DNA from: Desmonostoc muscorum FACHB-395
Lineage (GTDB): Bacteria > Cyanobacteriota > Cyanobacteriia > Cyanobacteriales > Nostocaceae
Direction of reading: 5' to 3'
Length of the DNA: 56,364 bases
NCBI RefSeq assembly: GCF_014698035.1
Contig: NZ_JACJSF010000050.1
Coordinates: 1 to 56,364 of the forward strand
Within the stretch, counting starts at the first letter, position 1. Each line of letters starts with the position of its first letter. A model generated the notes under the pieces. It saw nothing but the letters and a program-made list of their open reading frames with translations, did no database searches and was not told the DNA's origin. The translations under genes were made by a program, and so were the position numbers. Of the stretch, positions 1 through 9,077 are shown piece by piece.

Positions 1-275
1 GTTGATAAACTAATATCAGTTGCACTCGACTTAATAAATCCTCAACATTTAAGAAACTGGTTTGCTAATTGCTGCTACTGTACCTCATAACAGCCGGAAC
101 TGCTGTAAGGAACAAACAATTAGTACATCAGCGTCTGTATTTATATCTGTTTTAGGACAAATATACTAAATTAATTCCAACTGGTGAAGTACTGGAATTA
201 TATATTTTATTGCCTATACGTGGTTGGATACTATTTCCCAGTTCTATAACTCTTGAGTAACATCGCTATATTACG
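1..275. other. intergenic leader, no gene seen
   Basis: AT-rich stretch before the first gene. I see no open reading frame with coding character, no RNA gene and no clear repeat. It probably holds the promoter of the secreted protein that starts at 276, but I cannot point to a convincing -10 box. Confidence 0.4.
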
Positions 276-1418
276 ATGAAAACCATGATGAAAAAATACC
301 TTAACACCAATCAAGCACGAATTTTCACTGCTTTGATTTTGACTGGAATTTTGTCTGTAACTAGCAGTTTAACGCTTATCAAAGATGCGACGGGCGCTTC
401 TGCTAACTTTTCGTTAGAAACAAACAATGAAGTCCTTAAGGATAATATTAAACCAAATCGCTTGCCACGTCCAGTAGCTAAGGCGGTACTGCGAGATTTA
501 GCCCGCAAACAGGGAATTTTTACTAGCCAACTGCAAATTATTGATTATAGTCAACAGACTTGGCGCAATGGTTGCTTGGAACTGCCTCAATCGGATGAAA
601 TCTGCACCCAAGCATTAGTTCCTGGTTGGCGGATTGTGGTGTCTAATGGCAAACAAAATTGGGTTTATCATACCAATAACAATGGGCGATCGCTACGTTT
701 AGCTTCGGCAAATACTCCCTCTAACAATCTGCCAGATGAATTACCTGCGTCTGTAAAAAATGCTGTTTTGCAAGCTGCGTCCAGACGTTTGCAACAGCCA
801 ATTTCTCAGCTAACCATCATTCAGGCTCAACAGCAAACTTGGAGAAATGGCTGTTTAGAATTAGCTAATGTTGATGAACTCTGTACCCAAGCTTTGGTAT
901 CAGGCTGGCGAGTAGTTGTCGGTGCGGTTGACCAAACCTTGGTTTATCATACTAATCAAACAGGTTCCGCAGTCAGACTGAATCAAAAGGCTAACGAAGG
1001 TACACTGGCCCCTGTGCAAATTCCAGCCAGCGAGTTACCACCACCGTTAGATCGAGATATAGTATTTCGGCAAATTTCCAGTGGTGGTTTTGCTGGCAGA
1101 ACCTACCAAACTGTCTTACTCAAAGATGGGCGATTGATTCGCGTGCGAATTGGTGATGCTAACGATTCTGAACGTAGTGTTCGCAGCGTTTCTGTGCAAC
1201 AGGTGCAACAATTTCAGAGATATTTGGAACGCTCTAATTTTAGTAAATTCCAAAATTTGAGTTACCCAGCCCCTAGTGGTGCTGCTGATTATATCACCTT
1301 CACTCTTACCAGCCAAAAGGGTACAGTTCAGTACAATGATATTTCTCGAAATAATCTGCCAACGAATTTACAAGCAGCAGTCAAAGCTTGGAATCAACTC
1401 GTAGCCAGCGCCCAATAA
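276..1418 (+). CDS. secreted protein with two tandem ~80-residue repeats
   Basis: 380 residues. The N-terminus has a basic start and a hydrophobic segment (about residues 15-35) that looks like a signal peptide or anchor. Two copies of one domain follow, at about residues 63-143 and 156-236. Each contains QTWRNGCLEL, a second cysteine ten residues later (C100/C110 and C193/C203), then TQALV-GWR and a VYHTN segment; the two cysteines per repeat may form a disulfide outside the cytoplasm. The C-terminal ~110 residues are a different region with no family I know. I recognise the repeat only as a type found in cyanobacterial secreted proteins. ATG at 276 was chosen; M4 or M5 are possible. It lies 76 bp before the next gene in the same direction and could be co-transcribed with it. 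Confidence 0.8.
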   Translation: MKTMMKKYLNTNQARIFTALILTGILSVTSSLTLIKDATGASANFSLETNNEVLKDNIKPNRLPRPVAKAVLRDLARKQGIFTSQLQIIDYSQQTWRNGCLELPQSDEICTQALVPGWRIVVSNGKQNWVYHTNNNGRSLRLASANTPSNNLPDELPASVKNAVLQAASRRLQQPISQLTIIQAQQQTWRNGCLELANVDELCTQALVSGWRVVVGAVDQTLVYHTNQTGSAVRLNQKANEGTLAPVQIPASELPPPLDRDIVFRQISSGGFAGRTYQTVLLKDGRLIRVRIGDANDSERSVRSVSVQQVQQFQRYLERSNFSKFQNLSYPAPSGAADYITFTLTSQKGTVQYNDISRNNLPTNLQAAVKAWNQLVASAQ

Positions 1419-1494
1419 ATGATCAACCTCAGCAATGGGATTAAATAGCGATTGTTTTAGCGCTTACAATCAAAACGATCGCTATTCATGCTGA

Positions 1495-2760
1495 TTGATG
1501 ATGAAAAGGTTACTCAAGTGGTGTGTTGGGTTTCATTCTTGGTGGAATATTCGCCAAAGCAGAAAGTCGGGGTTATTTGCCGTTATCGTTACCTTGAGTG
1601 TGGTGGCAACGGTGATGCTATCGTTCCCATTGAACGCTCAAATTAATCTGCCGCCAAAACTGGCATCTGAGTTAAGGGGGGTGTGGTTAACAAATATTGA
1701 TAGTGATGTGTTATTTGAGCGCGATCGCCTCAAGGGATCTTTGCAACGTCTTGATGAACTCAATTTTAACACCATATATCCGGCGGTTTGGAATTGGGGA
1801 TATACATTGTATCCCAGTAAAGTTGCCCAAAAAGTAATTGGGCGATCGCTCGATCCCACACCGGGATTACAAGGGCGAGATATCCTCAAAGAAATTGTCG
1901 ATGTGGGACATCAAAAAGGGCTAACAGTGATTCCCTGGTTTGAATTTGGCTTCATGGCACCAGCCGATTCCCTATTAGCTAAAAATCGTCCCCAATGGCT
2001 TACTAACCGCAGCGACGGGACTCGGATTGTCAAAGAAGGCACGCATAACCGTGTTTGGCTAAATCCCTTTCGCCCAGAAGTACAACAATTTATCCAAGAT
2101 TTAATCGTTGAAATTGTCAGAAACTACAATATTGACGGCATTCAATTTGATGACCATTTTGGCTTACCATCAGAATTAGGTTACGATGCTTACACAGTGG
2201 CACTTTACAAAAAAGAACACCGTGGTAAAGCTCCATCCAAAAATTTTAGAGATCCAGAATGGGTGCGTTGGAGAGCCAACAAAATCACCGAGTTTATGAA
2301 ACGGGTATTCAAAACCATCAAAGCTACTAAAAAAGATTGTCTAGTTTCCATTGCACCTAATCCTCAACGTTTTTCTTACGAATTCTTTTTAGCGGACTGG
2401 CAAAAGTGGGAACGGCTAGGAATTATTGAAGACTTAGTTTTGCAGATATATCGTGATGATTTGAATGTTTTTGTTAACGAATTAGAATATCCAGAAGTAA
2501 AAGCGGCAAAGAGCCATATTCCAGTGAGTGTGGGCATTTTGGCTGGGTTAAAAAACCGATCTGTGCCGATGCAACAGATTCAGACACAAGTGCAAAAAAT
2601 CCGCGATCGCAATTTTGCTGGAGTCTCTTTCTTTTTCTATGAATCCCTCTGGAATATGAGCAAAGAAAAGCCACAAGAACGTCAAACTGGCTTCCAGAAG
2701 ATTTTCCCCACACCTGTAGCTTACCCGAATTTGCTAGCAGGTTGGAAACCATTTAGTTAA
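1495..2760 (+). CDS. family 10-like glycosyl hydrolase (DUF187/GHL10)
   Basis: 421 residues. A hydrophobic segment at about residues 27-48 ending in NAQIN suggests export or membrane anchoring. The mature part starts with ELRGVWLTNIDSDVLF and continues as a TIM-barrel hydrolase: FNTIYPAVWNWG, VIPWFEFGFMAP, then DGIQFDDHFGLP, where the acidic residues fit a catalytic or substrate-binding site, and later VSIAPNPQRFSY. This is the pattern of the DUF187/GHL10 family of putative glycoside hydrolases, widespread in cyanobacteria and probably acting on envelope or peptidoglycan-linked glycans. The exact substrate cannot be read from sequence. ATG ATG at 1495-1500 gives two equivalent starts. Confidence 0.85.
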   Translation: MMMKRLLKWCVGFHSWWNIRQSRKSGLFAVIVTLSVVATVMLSFPLNAQINLPPKLASELRGVWLTNIDSDVLFERDRLKGSLQRLDELNFNTIYPAVWNWGYTLYPSKVAQKVIGRSLDPTPGLQGRDILKEIVDVGHQKGLTVIPWFEFGFMAPADSLLAKNRPQWLTNRSDGTRIVKEGTHNRVWLNPFRPEVQQFIQDLIVEIVRNYNIDGIQFDDHFGLPSELGYDAYTVALYKKEHRGKAPSKNFRDPEWVRWRANKITEFMKRVFKTIKATKKDCLVSIAPNPQRFSYEFFLADWQKWERLGIIEDLVLQIYRDDLNVFVNELEYPEVKAAKSHIPVSVGILAGLKNRSVPMQQIQTQVQKIRDRNFAGVSFFFYESLWNMSKEKPQERQTGFQKIFPTPVAYPNLLAGWKPFS

Positions 2761-2812
2761 TAGTCATTTGTCCTTGGTCATTGGTCATTAGTCATTGGTA
2801 CTAATGACTTCG
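2761..2812. repeat. heptamer tandem repeat (TCATTGG/TCATTAG type)
   Basis: Short run of TCATTTG/TCATTGG/TCATTAG heptamers directly after a stop codon. The same motif in either orientation recurs at 7694-7766, 26755-26862, 42165-42212 and 43371-43419, as expected of the short tandem repeats common in heterocystous cyanobacteria. Confidence 0.8.
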
Positions 2813-2860
2813 ATTTCTCCACGGCTTTTTATGAAAACAAGTGAAGCCTGCGTTCAGTCG

Positions 2861-2982
2861 CAATACATATTCTCTCAGTGCCCTCTGCTTCTCTGTGGTA
2901 GCCTGCGGCAAGCCGCTCCGCGTCTACGTAAAAAAAATGACTTTGACAAAGAAAGAGTTTTAGCCTTAACTGAACCATATTG
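2861..2982. mobile_element. MITE-like element, 'CAATAC' family copy 1, 10-bp flanking repeat
   Basis: 122-bp element starting CAATACATAT and ending CCTTAACTGAACCATATTG. It is flanked on both sides, at 2851-2860 and 2983-2992, by the identical 10-mer CGTTCAGTCG, which looks like a target-site duplication. The right half (ACTTTGACAAAG ... TTTTAGCCTTAACTGAAC) matches the element at 35173-35295, which has the same size. A small GC-rich palindromic insert (about 2898-2925, CTGCGGCAAGCCGCTCCGCG) sits inside this copy but not the other, so it is probably a nested short dispersed repeat. Confidence 0.75.
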
Positions 2983-3014
2983 CGTTCAGTCGATGAATAC
3001 TCTAAAAATTTGGG

Positions 3015-4781
3015 ATGTTACTCATGCTCAGACGCTTACACAGCCGTAAAATTTACTTAGTGGCTATGCTTGCGCTTGTGATATGTCTTACTCTGGTAAG
3101 CGTGCGTTCATTTGGGCAAACAATTATGACATCAGCACCCCAACTGCTCACCGATCCATTTTTACAACTACCAACTGAAACCTCAGTGCAAGTAGTTTGG
3201 TTTACTGAGTTTGCTGGTGTTAACCACACAGTAACTTATGGTGAAAATCTTAAACAAACTGCTAAGGCAAATACTACTAAACTCAGTCGCACTCGTGAAG
3301 ACCAGCAATCAAGAGTTGGAAACCAAACTAAAGACGGTGAAGTTTATCAAAAACCAGTCCAGCGCGACATTTGGCGACATGAAGCTGAGGTAGGTGGGTT
3401 AACTCCTGGCGTGCGGTTAAACTATCGGGTTACGAGTGTGCGAGAAGACGACGAGAGTATTAACAGTGATGTTTTTACCCTTGCAGCTACTCCCAAACCA
3501 GATACACCACTAAAAATTTTACTTACCTCAGATCATCAATTAAAGCCGATGACAGCAGCGAATCTGCAAAAGGTGGTAGAAACAGTTGGACGAGTTGATG
3601 GGGTGTGGTTTGCCGGTGATTTAGTGAATGTTAGCGATCGCGCCTCAGAATGGTTTGATGATAATAGTGGTGGTGCGTTGTTTCCCGGCTTACAAGGTCG
3701 TGCTACTTATGAAATGACGCACAACGACATTAAGACAACCTACACTGGTGGACAAATAATTCAACACGCACCCATGTTTACTTGCATTGGTAATCATGAG
3801 GTGATGGGGCGATTTGCCAGGATGGGAAGTTTAAATGATGAATTTGATGATACAATTCCCCGCGTCGTTGCTCAAAAAATTTATCGAGACAAATCTTTAA
3901 TAGATAATTCTTTTAATACTAATACCTACGAAGAGATTTTCTCTTTACCAAAAAGTAAAGAGGGTGGAAAAAGGTATTATGCAGTCAGTTTTGGGGATGT
4001 GCGTTTAGTGGTACTGTACGCTACGAATATGTGGCGGACTCCCAACTTAGATAGAAAGCGCAGAGGGAGATATCAGGAAGCTGAAAACGATTTAAATAAT
4101 CCTGAAAATTGGGGTTATGGACAGCTAATTTATGAGCCAATTGCTAAAGGAAGCAAGCAGTATAATTGGCTAGAAGCAGAACTCAACAGCCCTGAATTTA
4201 AACAAGCAAAATACAAAGTTGTGATGTTCCATCATCCTCCCCATACTCTGGGTGATAATATCGTTCCTGCTTATACAGAACCTGTTCAAATAGTTGAACG
4301 AGATGGTAATAATATTAAAGCTGTGCGTTACGAATACCCCAAAAATGCAGATTATATTATCCGCGATGTTGTGCCTTTATTAGAAGCGGCTAATGTGCAA
4401 TTGGTATTCTATGGGCATTCTCATTTGTGGAATCGCTTTGTTAGTCCCAGTGGAATGCACTTTTTAGAAACATCTAATGTTGGCAATACTTACGGCGCTG
4501 CTTGGGGTGACAGAAAGCGAGAAGTGCCAATTGGATATCAAGAGGATTATGTTAAGGTTGGCGATCCCAATGGTTTGGAACCAATAGTGCCCACAATTGC
4601 CCCTTTGTTGGGTGAAGATGCAAAGCCAATGCCTTATATTTCGAGTAATAATATTACGGTTTTTAGTATTTTTGATACGGGGGCGGGGACAATAAGTAGT
4701 TATCGCTTTGACACTCACAAGCCTGATTCGGAAGTAGTGAAGTTTGATGAATTTAAGTTGAAATATAGCAATCCTATTTGA
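3015..4781 (+). CDS. metallophosphoesterase (purple acid phosphatase-like)
   Basis: 588 residues. An N-terminal signal or anchor (about residues 12-35) is followed by a beta-rich region (about 45-160, PETSVQVVWFTEF ... GLTPGVRLNYRVTS) resembling the fibronectin-III-like domain of purple acid phosphatases. The calcineurin-like metallophosphoesterase domain follows, with metal-ligand motifs SDHQLKP, WFAGDLVN, G259-N-H-E, FHHPPH and G467-H-S-H. It should act outside the cytoplasm on phosphate esters; the substrate is unknown. M1 (3015) and M4 (3024) are both possible starts. It stands alone between repeat-rich intergenic regions and is followed by a hairpin at 4807-4831. Confidence 0.85.
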   Translation: MLLMLRRLHSRKIYLVAMLALVICLTLVSVRSFGQTIMTSAPQLLTDPFLQLPTETSVQVVWFTEFAGVNHTVTYGENLKQTAKANTTKLSRTREDQQSRVGNQTKDGEVYQKPVQRDIWRHEAEVGGLTPGVRLNYRVTSVREDDESINSDVFTLAATPKPDTPLKILLTSDHQLKPMTAANLQKVVETVGRVDGVWFAGDLVNVSDRASEWFDDNSGGALFPGLQGRATYEMTHNDIKTTYTGGQIIQHAPMFTCIGNHEVMGRFARMGSLNDEFDDTIPRVVAQKIYRDKSLIDNSFNTNTYEEIFSLPKSKEGGKRYYAVSFGDVRLVVLYATNMWRTPNLDRKRRGRYQEAENDLNNPENWGYGQLIYEPIAKGSKQYNWLEAELNSPEFKQAKYKVVMFHHPPHTLGDNIVPAYTEPVQIVERDGNNIKAVRYEYPKNADYIIRDVVPLLEAANVQLVFYGHSHLWNRFVSPSGMHFLETSNVGNTYGAAWGDRKREVPIGYQEDYVKVGDPNGLEPIVPTIAPLLGEDAKPMPYISSNNITVFSIFDTGAGTISSYRFDTHKPDSEVVKFDEFKLKYSNPI

Positions 4782-4806
4782 TTTGTGAAAATCGGCGGAT
4801 TTAGCT

Positions 4807-4831
4807 CCCCAACTTATTCGATAAGTCGGGG
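4807..4831 (+). terminator. hairpin after metallophosphoesterase gene
   Basis: CCCCAACTTA, 5-nt loop, TAAGTCGGGG: a 10-bp stem with one mismatch 25 bp after the stop codon, followed by a T-rich stretch. The CCCGACTT hairpin recurs at 12212 and 37873. Confidence 0.55.
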
Positions 4832-4869
4832 ATCTTGTTGTTTGCAAATAATCAAGGATTGCTATAGGC

Positions 4870-5000
4870 TAATACGGTTCAGTTATGGCTCATTATTAAA
4901 GTCAATTTTTTTAACGAACCGCAGAGGCAAGGCAGCGCGGTCTTGGGGGTTTCCCCCATGAGCGAATGCCGCGCAGAGAACACAGAGAGAAGAAAGAAGT
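4870..5000. repeat. truncated 'CAATAC' family element with nested short repeat
   Basis: TAATACGGTTCAGTTA marks the left end of the element family seen complete at 35173-35295. The body 'CCGCAGAGG ... GCGCAGAGAACACAGAGAG' follows, interrupted by a palindromic insert with GGGGGTTTCCCCC at about 4946-4958. No matching right terminus is present, so this looks like a decayed copy. No gene is visible between 4782 and 5020. Confidence 0.5.
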
Positions 5001-5020
5001 TATTAATCCATGCTATTGGA

Positions 5021-5953
5021 TTATAAGCTGCTAATCGCATCGGCAACTAGTTTAGAAACGAAGGGTAAAATATCTCGACTCTTAGCTTGGGCTTTCCCTT
5101 CAGTAAATACCACTAATAGGTAAGGGCGCTGTTCTGGTAATTCAATATACGCGGCATCATGGTGAACTTGACTTGTCCAACCTGCCTTTGACCAAATTTG
5201 AGCATTTTCAGGAATTCCACCACCTAAGAAACCTGTTACCTGATCTTCCTCTCTGTCAGTGGGCAAATCGTTGAGAGGACGTTTGAGTAAAGCCATCATA
5301 GCTTGCGATCGCGCACTGGAAACCGCAACTCCACCTACAATACTATGCAGTAACCTAGCGATCGCATTTGTGGTCAACATATTGCGATTTTCTAGTAACT
5401 CTCCCACAAATGCCCGTTCTCGTCCATAAGGGCCCTCACTCCAGGTTTTTTGACAGACGTTAATCGTCTCCATTTCTTCCCAACCCAAAGATTGATAATA
5501 GCGGTTAACGATATTACGCTGATATTTCCAGGTTTCAAAGGGCCCGGTTGGTAATTCTGGCCCAGATGTAGTACCACTTAAAATATCCACAACCAAGCTG
5601 GTAGCATCGTTACTAGAATCGACAATCATATCCCGCAAGGCGCGTTCCAATTCCTTGGAAGTTTGACTCATGCCTTTTTCTAGCCATTCATTTACCGCCA
5701 CCAGGTAAAATAGCTTGACTACACTGGCGGGATAAATCCGTTCAACACCACGATAAGTAAAACCACGGACTGGATGATCCCAAAAAGCGTTGGGAGTCAG
5801 CGCCCCACCAGTATTTACTCGCACTGGTGGATCGTAAACAACCCAAGTCAGGGCAATTTGATTCCGGGCTAAAGTCGGAAATGCTGCCCAAGTTGCATCT
5901 AAAATGCCATTACCAATATTTTCGAGTTGTTCGTCTTTATTAAAAAAAATCAT
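5021..5953 (-). CDS. serine hydrolase, class A beta-lactamase-like
   Basis: 310 residues. The penicillin-recognising fold motifs are visible: S77-V-V-K80 (SxxK, nucleophile and base) in YPASVVKLFYL, S113-S-N115 (SxN) in VDSSNDATS, and KAG in WSKAGWTSQVHHDAAYIEL in place of KTG/KSG. There is no signal peptide or lipobox, so it may be cytoplasmic or the true start could differ. Cyanobacterial proteins of this type are usually annotated as class A beta-lactamase-related serine hydrolases; true beta-lactamase activity is not implied. Its start codon lies 9 bp from the start of the divergent NlpC/P60 gene. Confidence 0.85.
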   Translation of the reverse strand: MIFFNKDEQLENIGNGILDATWAAFPTLARNQIALTWVVYDPPVRVNTGGALTPNAFWDHPVRGFTYRGVERIYPASVVKLFYLVAVNEWLEKGMSQTSKELERALRDMIVDSSNDATSLVVDILSGTTSGPELPTGPFETWKYQRNIVNRYYQSLGWEEMETINVCQKTWSEGPYGRERAFVGELLENRNMLTTNAIARLLHSIVGGVAVSSARSQAMMALLKRPLNDLPTDREEDQVTGFLGGGIPENAQIWSKAGWTSQVHHDAAYIELPEQRPYLLVVFTEGKAQAKSRDILPFVSKLVADAISSL

Positions 5954-5962
5954 TCTCTAATA

Positions 5963-6667
5963 ATGTCCTTTAATCTAAAATCCGAAGTCCAAAATCCAAA
6001 ATTAGGAGAGTATCAGTGTTTAGCTGACCTAAATTTATATGATTCTCCTGAATGTACACGTTTAGCAACTCAATCTGCATCTGGGAGGCATTTGTGGGTA
6101 ACATCAAATCGTCAAAATTTAGCGGTCGAGGTGTATTTGTGTGAAGATGACTATCCGGGATGGTTATCTCTTTCAGATTTTGATTCATTACAACCTGCTA
6201 CTGTACCTTATCAGGCTGCAACATTTTCTGAATCTGAAATTAAGAAACTCCTCGCAGAGGTCATCGCTTTTGCCAAGAAAGCGATGCAACAATCCAATTA
6301 TTACCTTTGGGGTGGTACGGTTGGGCCAAATTATGATTGTTCTGGGTTGATGCAGGCGGCGTTTGCTTCGGTGGGGATTTGGCTACCTAGAGATGCCTAT
6401 CAACAGGAAGGATTTACCCAACCAATTACTATTGCAGAACTAGCAGCTGGGGATCTGGTATTTTTTGGAACTAACCAAAAAGCAACCCATGTCGGGCTTT
6501 ATTTAGCTGATGGTTATTACATCCATAGTTCTGGGAAAGATCAGGGACGGGATGGAATTGGGATTGATATTCTCTCGGAACAGGGAGATGCTGTTAGTCT
6601 GTCGTATTATCAGCAGCTGCGAGGTGCTGGTAGAGTTTTTAAGAGTTACGAACCACAGAGACGCTGA
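5963..6667 (+). CDS. NlpC/P60 gamma-D-glutamyl-diamino acid endopeptidase
   Basis: 234 residues from the ATG at 5963; a longer frame from 5927 would overlap the divergent gene and adds a non-conserved tail. An N-terminal SH3b-like domain (about 15-80) precedes a C40 NlpC/P60 papain-like domain with C126 (YDCSGLM), H176 (THVGLYL) and H188 (YYIHSSG). Length and residue positions fit the structurally characterised Nostoc punctiforme cell-wall recycling peptidase, which cleaves between D-glutamate and diaminopimelate in tripeptide-like murein fragments. No signal peptide, which fits a cytoplasmic recycling role. Its last codons lie in a CACAGAGACGCTGAG repeat. Confidence 0.9.
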   Translation: MSFNLKSEVQNPKLGEYQCLADLNLYDSPECTRLATQSASGRHLWVTSNRQNLAVEVYLCEDDYPGWLSLSDFDSLQPATVPYQAATFSESEIKKLLAEVIAFAKKAMQQSNYYLWGGTVGPNYDCSGLMQAAFASVGIWLPRDAYQQEGFTQPITIAELAAGDLVFFGTNQKATHVGLYLADGYYIHSSGKDQGRDGIGIDILSEQGDAVSLSYYQQLRGAGRVFKSYEPQRR

Positions 6668-6681
6668 GGGCGCTGAGGCTT

Positions 6682-7695
6682 ATGAGGAGTGGGTTGGTTG
6701 ATCAAGGGTTGAGTGAGGAGAATGGGACGATTTCGACTATTGTCCCAGATGTTTCGGTGGTGGTGCCGATACATGATGAGGTGGAAAGTTTGCCGCTTTT
6801 ATTAGAAGCGATCGCATCTACTTTATCTTCTAGTCAGGTAAATTATGAAATCATCTGTGTGGATGATGGTTCTACAGATGGTTCCGGGGATTTTTTGAAA
6901 AAAGAGGCGCAAAACCGCACTGATTTAAAGGCGGTAATTTTGCGTCGCAATTACGGACAAACTGCGGCGATGGCTGCTGGATTTTATTATGCAGGCGGGA
7001 AAGCGATCGTTACTTTAGATGCCGATCTCCAAAATGATCCGGCTGATATCCCGATGTTATTAGCAAAGCTGGATGAGGGTTACGATTTGGTAAGTGGTTG
7101 GCGGCAAAAACGCCAAGATGGTGCTGTAAATCGGTTACTTCCTTCCAAAATTGCTAACTGGCTAATTCGTCGCACCACTAGCGTGAATATTCATGATTAT
7201 GGCTGTTCGCTGAAAGCTTATCGTGCAGAACTGTTGGCAGATATGAACCTCTATGGTGAACTACACCGATTTTTACCTGCTTTGGCGTACATCGAAGGAG
7301 CTAGAATTACTGAAATACCCGTGCGTCATCACGCCCGTCGTTTTGGTCGCAGTAAATATGGGATTTGGCGGACATTCCGGGTGTTGATGGATTTGTTAAC
7401 GATTCTATTTATGAAAAAATTCCTCACCCGGCCGATGCACGTTTTTGGGCTATTGGGCTTGATTTCAATGGTTTCAGGCACAGCGATCGGAATTTACTTA
7501 ACTTTTGTCAAATTAGCTTTAGGTGAGATGATTGGCAATCGCCCGTTGCTAAGTTTAGCTGTTCTCCTGCTAGTAACTGGGGTGCAGTTATTTTGCTTCG
7601 GTCTTTTAGCAGAATTGCTCATGCGTACATACCATGAATCCCAAGGCCGGCCTATCTATCGCGTGCGAGAAGTAGTAGCAAAAAATGTTAAGTAA
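6682..7695 (+). CDS. GT2 glycosyltransferase with C-terminal membrane anchor
   Basis: 337 residues, GT-A family 2, similar in layout to DPM1/GtrB/ArnC-type enzymes that load a sugar onto a polyprenyl phosphate. Visible: SVVVPIHDE near the start, DDGSTDGS (61-68), DADLQNDP (113-120, metal-binding DxD), then two transmembrane helices (about 250-275 and 290-315). The first ~18 residues are encoded by repeat-derived DNA (GCTGAGGGCGCTGAGG) and look non-conserved, so translation might start elsewhere; ATG 6682 is the only good candidate before the conserved part. It starts 14 bp after the NlpC/P60 gene and is probably co-transcribed. Confidence 0.85.
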   Translation: MRSGLVDQGLSEENGTISTIVPDVSVVVPIHDEVESLPLLLEAIASTLSSSQVNYEIICVDDGSTDGSGDFLKKEAQNRTDLKAVILRRNYGQTAAMAAGFYYAGGKAIVTLDADLQNDPADIPMLLAKLDEGYDLVSGWRQKRQDGAVNRLLPSKIANWLIRRTTSVNIHDYGCSLKAYRAELLADMNLYGELHRFLPALAYIEGARITEIPVRHHARRFGRSKYGIWRTFRVLMDLLTILFMKKFLTRPMHVFGLLGLISMVSGTAIGIYLTFVKLALGEMIGNRPLLSLAVLLLVTGVQLFCFGLLAELLMRTYHESQGRPIYRVREVVAKNVK

Positions 7696-7766
7696 CGTAA
7701 CAATAGTAGTCATTAGTCATTGGTCATTGGTCATTGGTCAAATAACAAATGACAAATGACAAAACC
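7694..7766. repeat. heptamer tandem repeat
   Basis: About six TCATTAG/TCATTGG heptamers followed by inverted AAATGAC units, filling the gap between two genes. Confidence 0.8.
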
Positions 7767-7785
7767 TCATTAAATTGCATCTACC

Positions 7786-9039
7786 TTGAAAGCACTTAAT
7801 ACTTTTGACACCGAACTACGGCGCAACCTGCTGGTTTTATTTACAGCAGGTTTATTATTCTGGTCGAGTTTGTCTTCGCTCTTACCAACCTTACCGCTTT
7901 ACATCAATGATGTGGGCGCAAGCAAGCAAGAAATTGGGATTGTGATGGGCAGTTTTGCCATTGGGTTATTGCTATTTCGCCCGATGCTGGGACGGTTAGC
8001 CGATGAACGTGGTCGAAAAATTGTCTTGTTGATTGGTACGATAGTAGCTGCGATCGCACCCTTTGGTTATTTGGCAACTCAATCAATTGGGCTGTTAATC
8101 CTGGTGCGAATTTTTCATGGTATTAGCGTTGCTGCTTTTACAACTGGCTACAGCGCCTTAATCGCAGATTTAGCTCCCGCAGAAACTCGTGGCGAAATCA
8201 TTGGTTATATGACACTAGGAACTCCCCTTGGTTTAGCAATTGGCCCTGCCTTGGGTGGGTATTTAGAAGCTACAAGTGGTTACGGAATATTATTTCTGGT
8301 ATCTGCGGAATTGGGTTTTTTCGCTCTCTTGGGAATTGTACAAGTCATAAATCCGCCCGTGCAAACACAAGAGCAAACGGAGGCAGAAAATCGCAATTAT
8401 TGGCAAATTTTGAGCAGTCCACAGGTGAAAGTTCCAACTATAGTTATGTTGCTGGTTGGGTTGTCCATCGGTGCTGTACATACCTTTGTCTCGTTGTTCC
8501 TCAAATCCAGTCAGGTAGACTTCAATGGCGGACTGTTCTTTACAGCTGCGGCAATTTCTAGTTTTAGTATCAGGATATTTGCTGGTAAGGCAAGCGATCG
8601 CTTTGGTCGTGGTTTGTTTATCACCTTTGGTATTTTTTGTTATGTTTTAGCGTTAATACTGCTGTGGCAGGCTTACAGCCCGATGGTTTTCTTATTGGCT
8701 GCGATCGCTGAAGGTGCTGGTGGTGGTACACTAATCTCGATGATGATCGTGATGATGGCAGACCGCTCACTGCCAGAAGAACGGGGACAAATTTTTGCTC
8801 TATGTATAGCTGGACTTGATTTAGGAATTGCGATCGCTGCTCCTCTTTTGGGCATTATCGCAGAACAAGTCGGCTACCGCGATATGTTTGGCTATGGTGC
8901 TGCGATCACTTCTGTTGCACTTGTTATCTTCGTCACCCAGTCGAGCAAAAACCTATCCAACTCCCTGCGCTTTGCACTAGGTCTAGCTCCAGATGCTTAT
9001 GCCTTGAAAAACTTAAAAGTTAGGAGTGAAGAAATTTAA
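7786..9039 (+). CDS. MFS transporter
   Basis: 417 residues with 12 predicted membrane helices. The loop between helices 2 and 3 carries the major facilitator signature GRLADERGRK, and the C-terminal half carries the related GKASDRFGRG. The start is a TTG at 7786 (MKALNTFDTELRRN); no ATG lies before the conserved part. It looks like a drug/sugar-efflux-type MFS carrier, but the substrate cannot be inferred. It follows the GT2 gene across a heptamer repeat and is followed by tRNA-Arg on the other strand. Confidence 0.85.
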   Translation: MKALNTFDTELRRNLLVLFTAGLLFWSSLSSLLPTLPLYINDVGASKQEIGIVMGSFAIGLLLFRPMLGRLADERGRKIVLLIGTIVAAIAPFGYLATQSIGLLILVRIFHGISVAAFTTGYSALIADLAPAETRGEIIGYMTLGTPLGLAIGPALGGYLEATSGYGILFLVSAELGFFALLGIVQVINPPVQTQEQTEAENRNYWQILSSPQVKVPTIVMLLVGLSIGAVHTFVSLFLKSSQVDFNGGLFFTAAAISSFSIRIFAGKASDRFGRGLFITFGIFCYVLALILLWQAYSPMVFLLAAIAEGAGGGTLISMMIVMMADRSLPEERGQIFALCIAGLDLGIAIAAPLLGIIAEQVGYRDMFGYGAAITSVALVIFVTQSSKNLSNSLRFALGLAPDAYALKNLKVRSEEI

Positions 9040-9077
9040 TTCCTCACTCCTAACTTTTGACTCTTAGCCTGATAAAA

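Noticed and set aside
2795..3049. Open frame of 84 codons before the metallophosphoesterase
   Set aside because: It runs through heptamer repeats and a MITE-like element and has no protein-like composition.
5021..5953. True beta-lactamase conferring resistance
   Set aside because: KAG in place of KTG and lack of a signal peptide; only the general serine hydrolase fold is supported.
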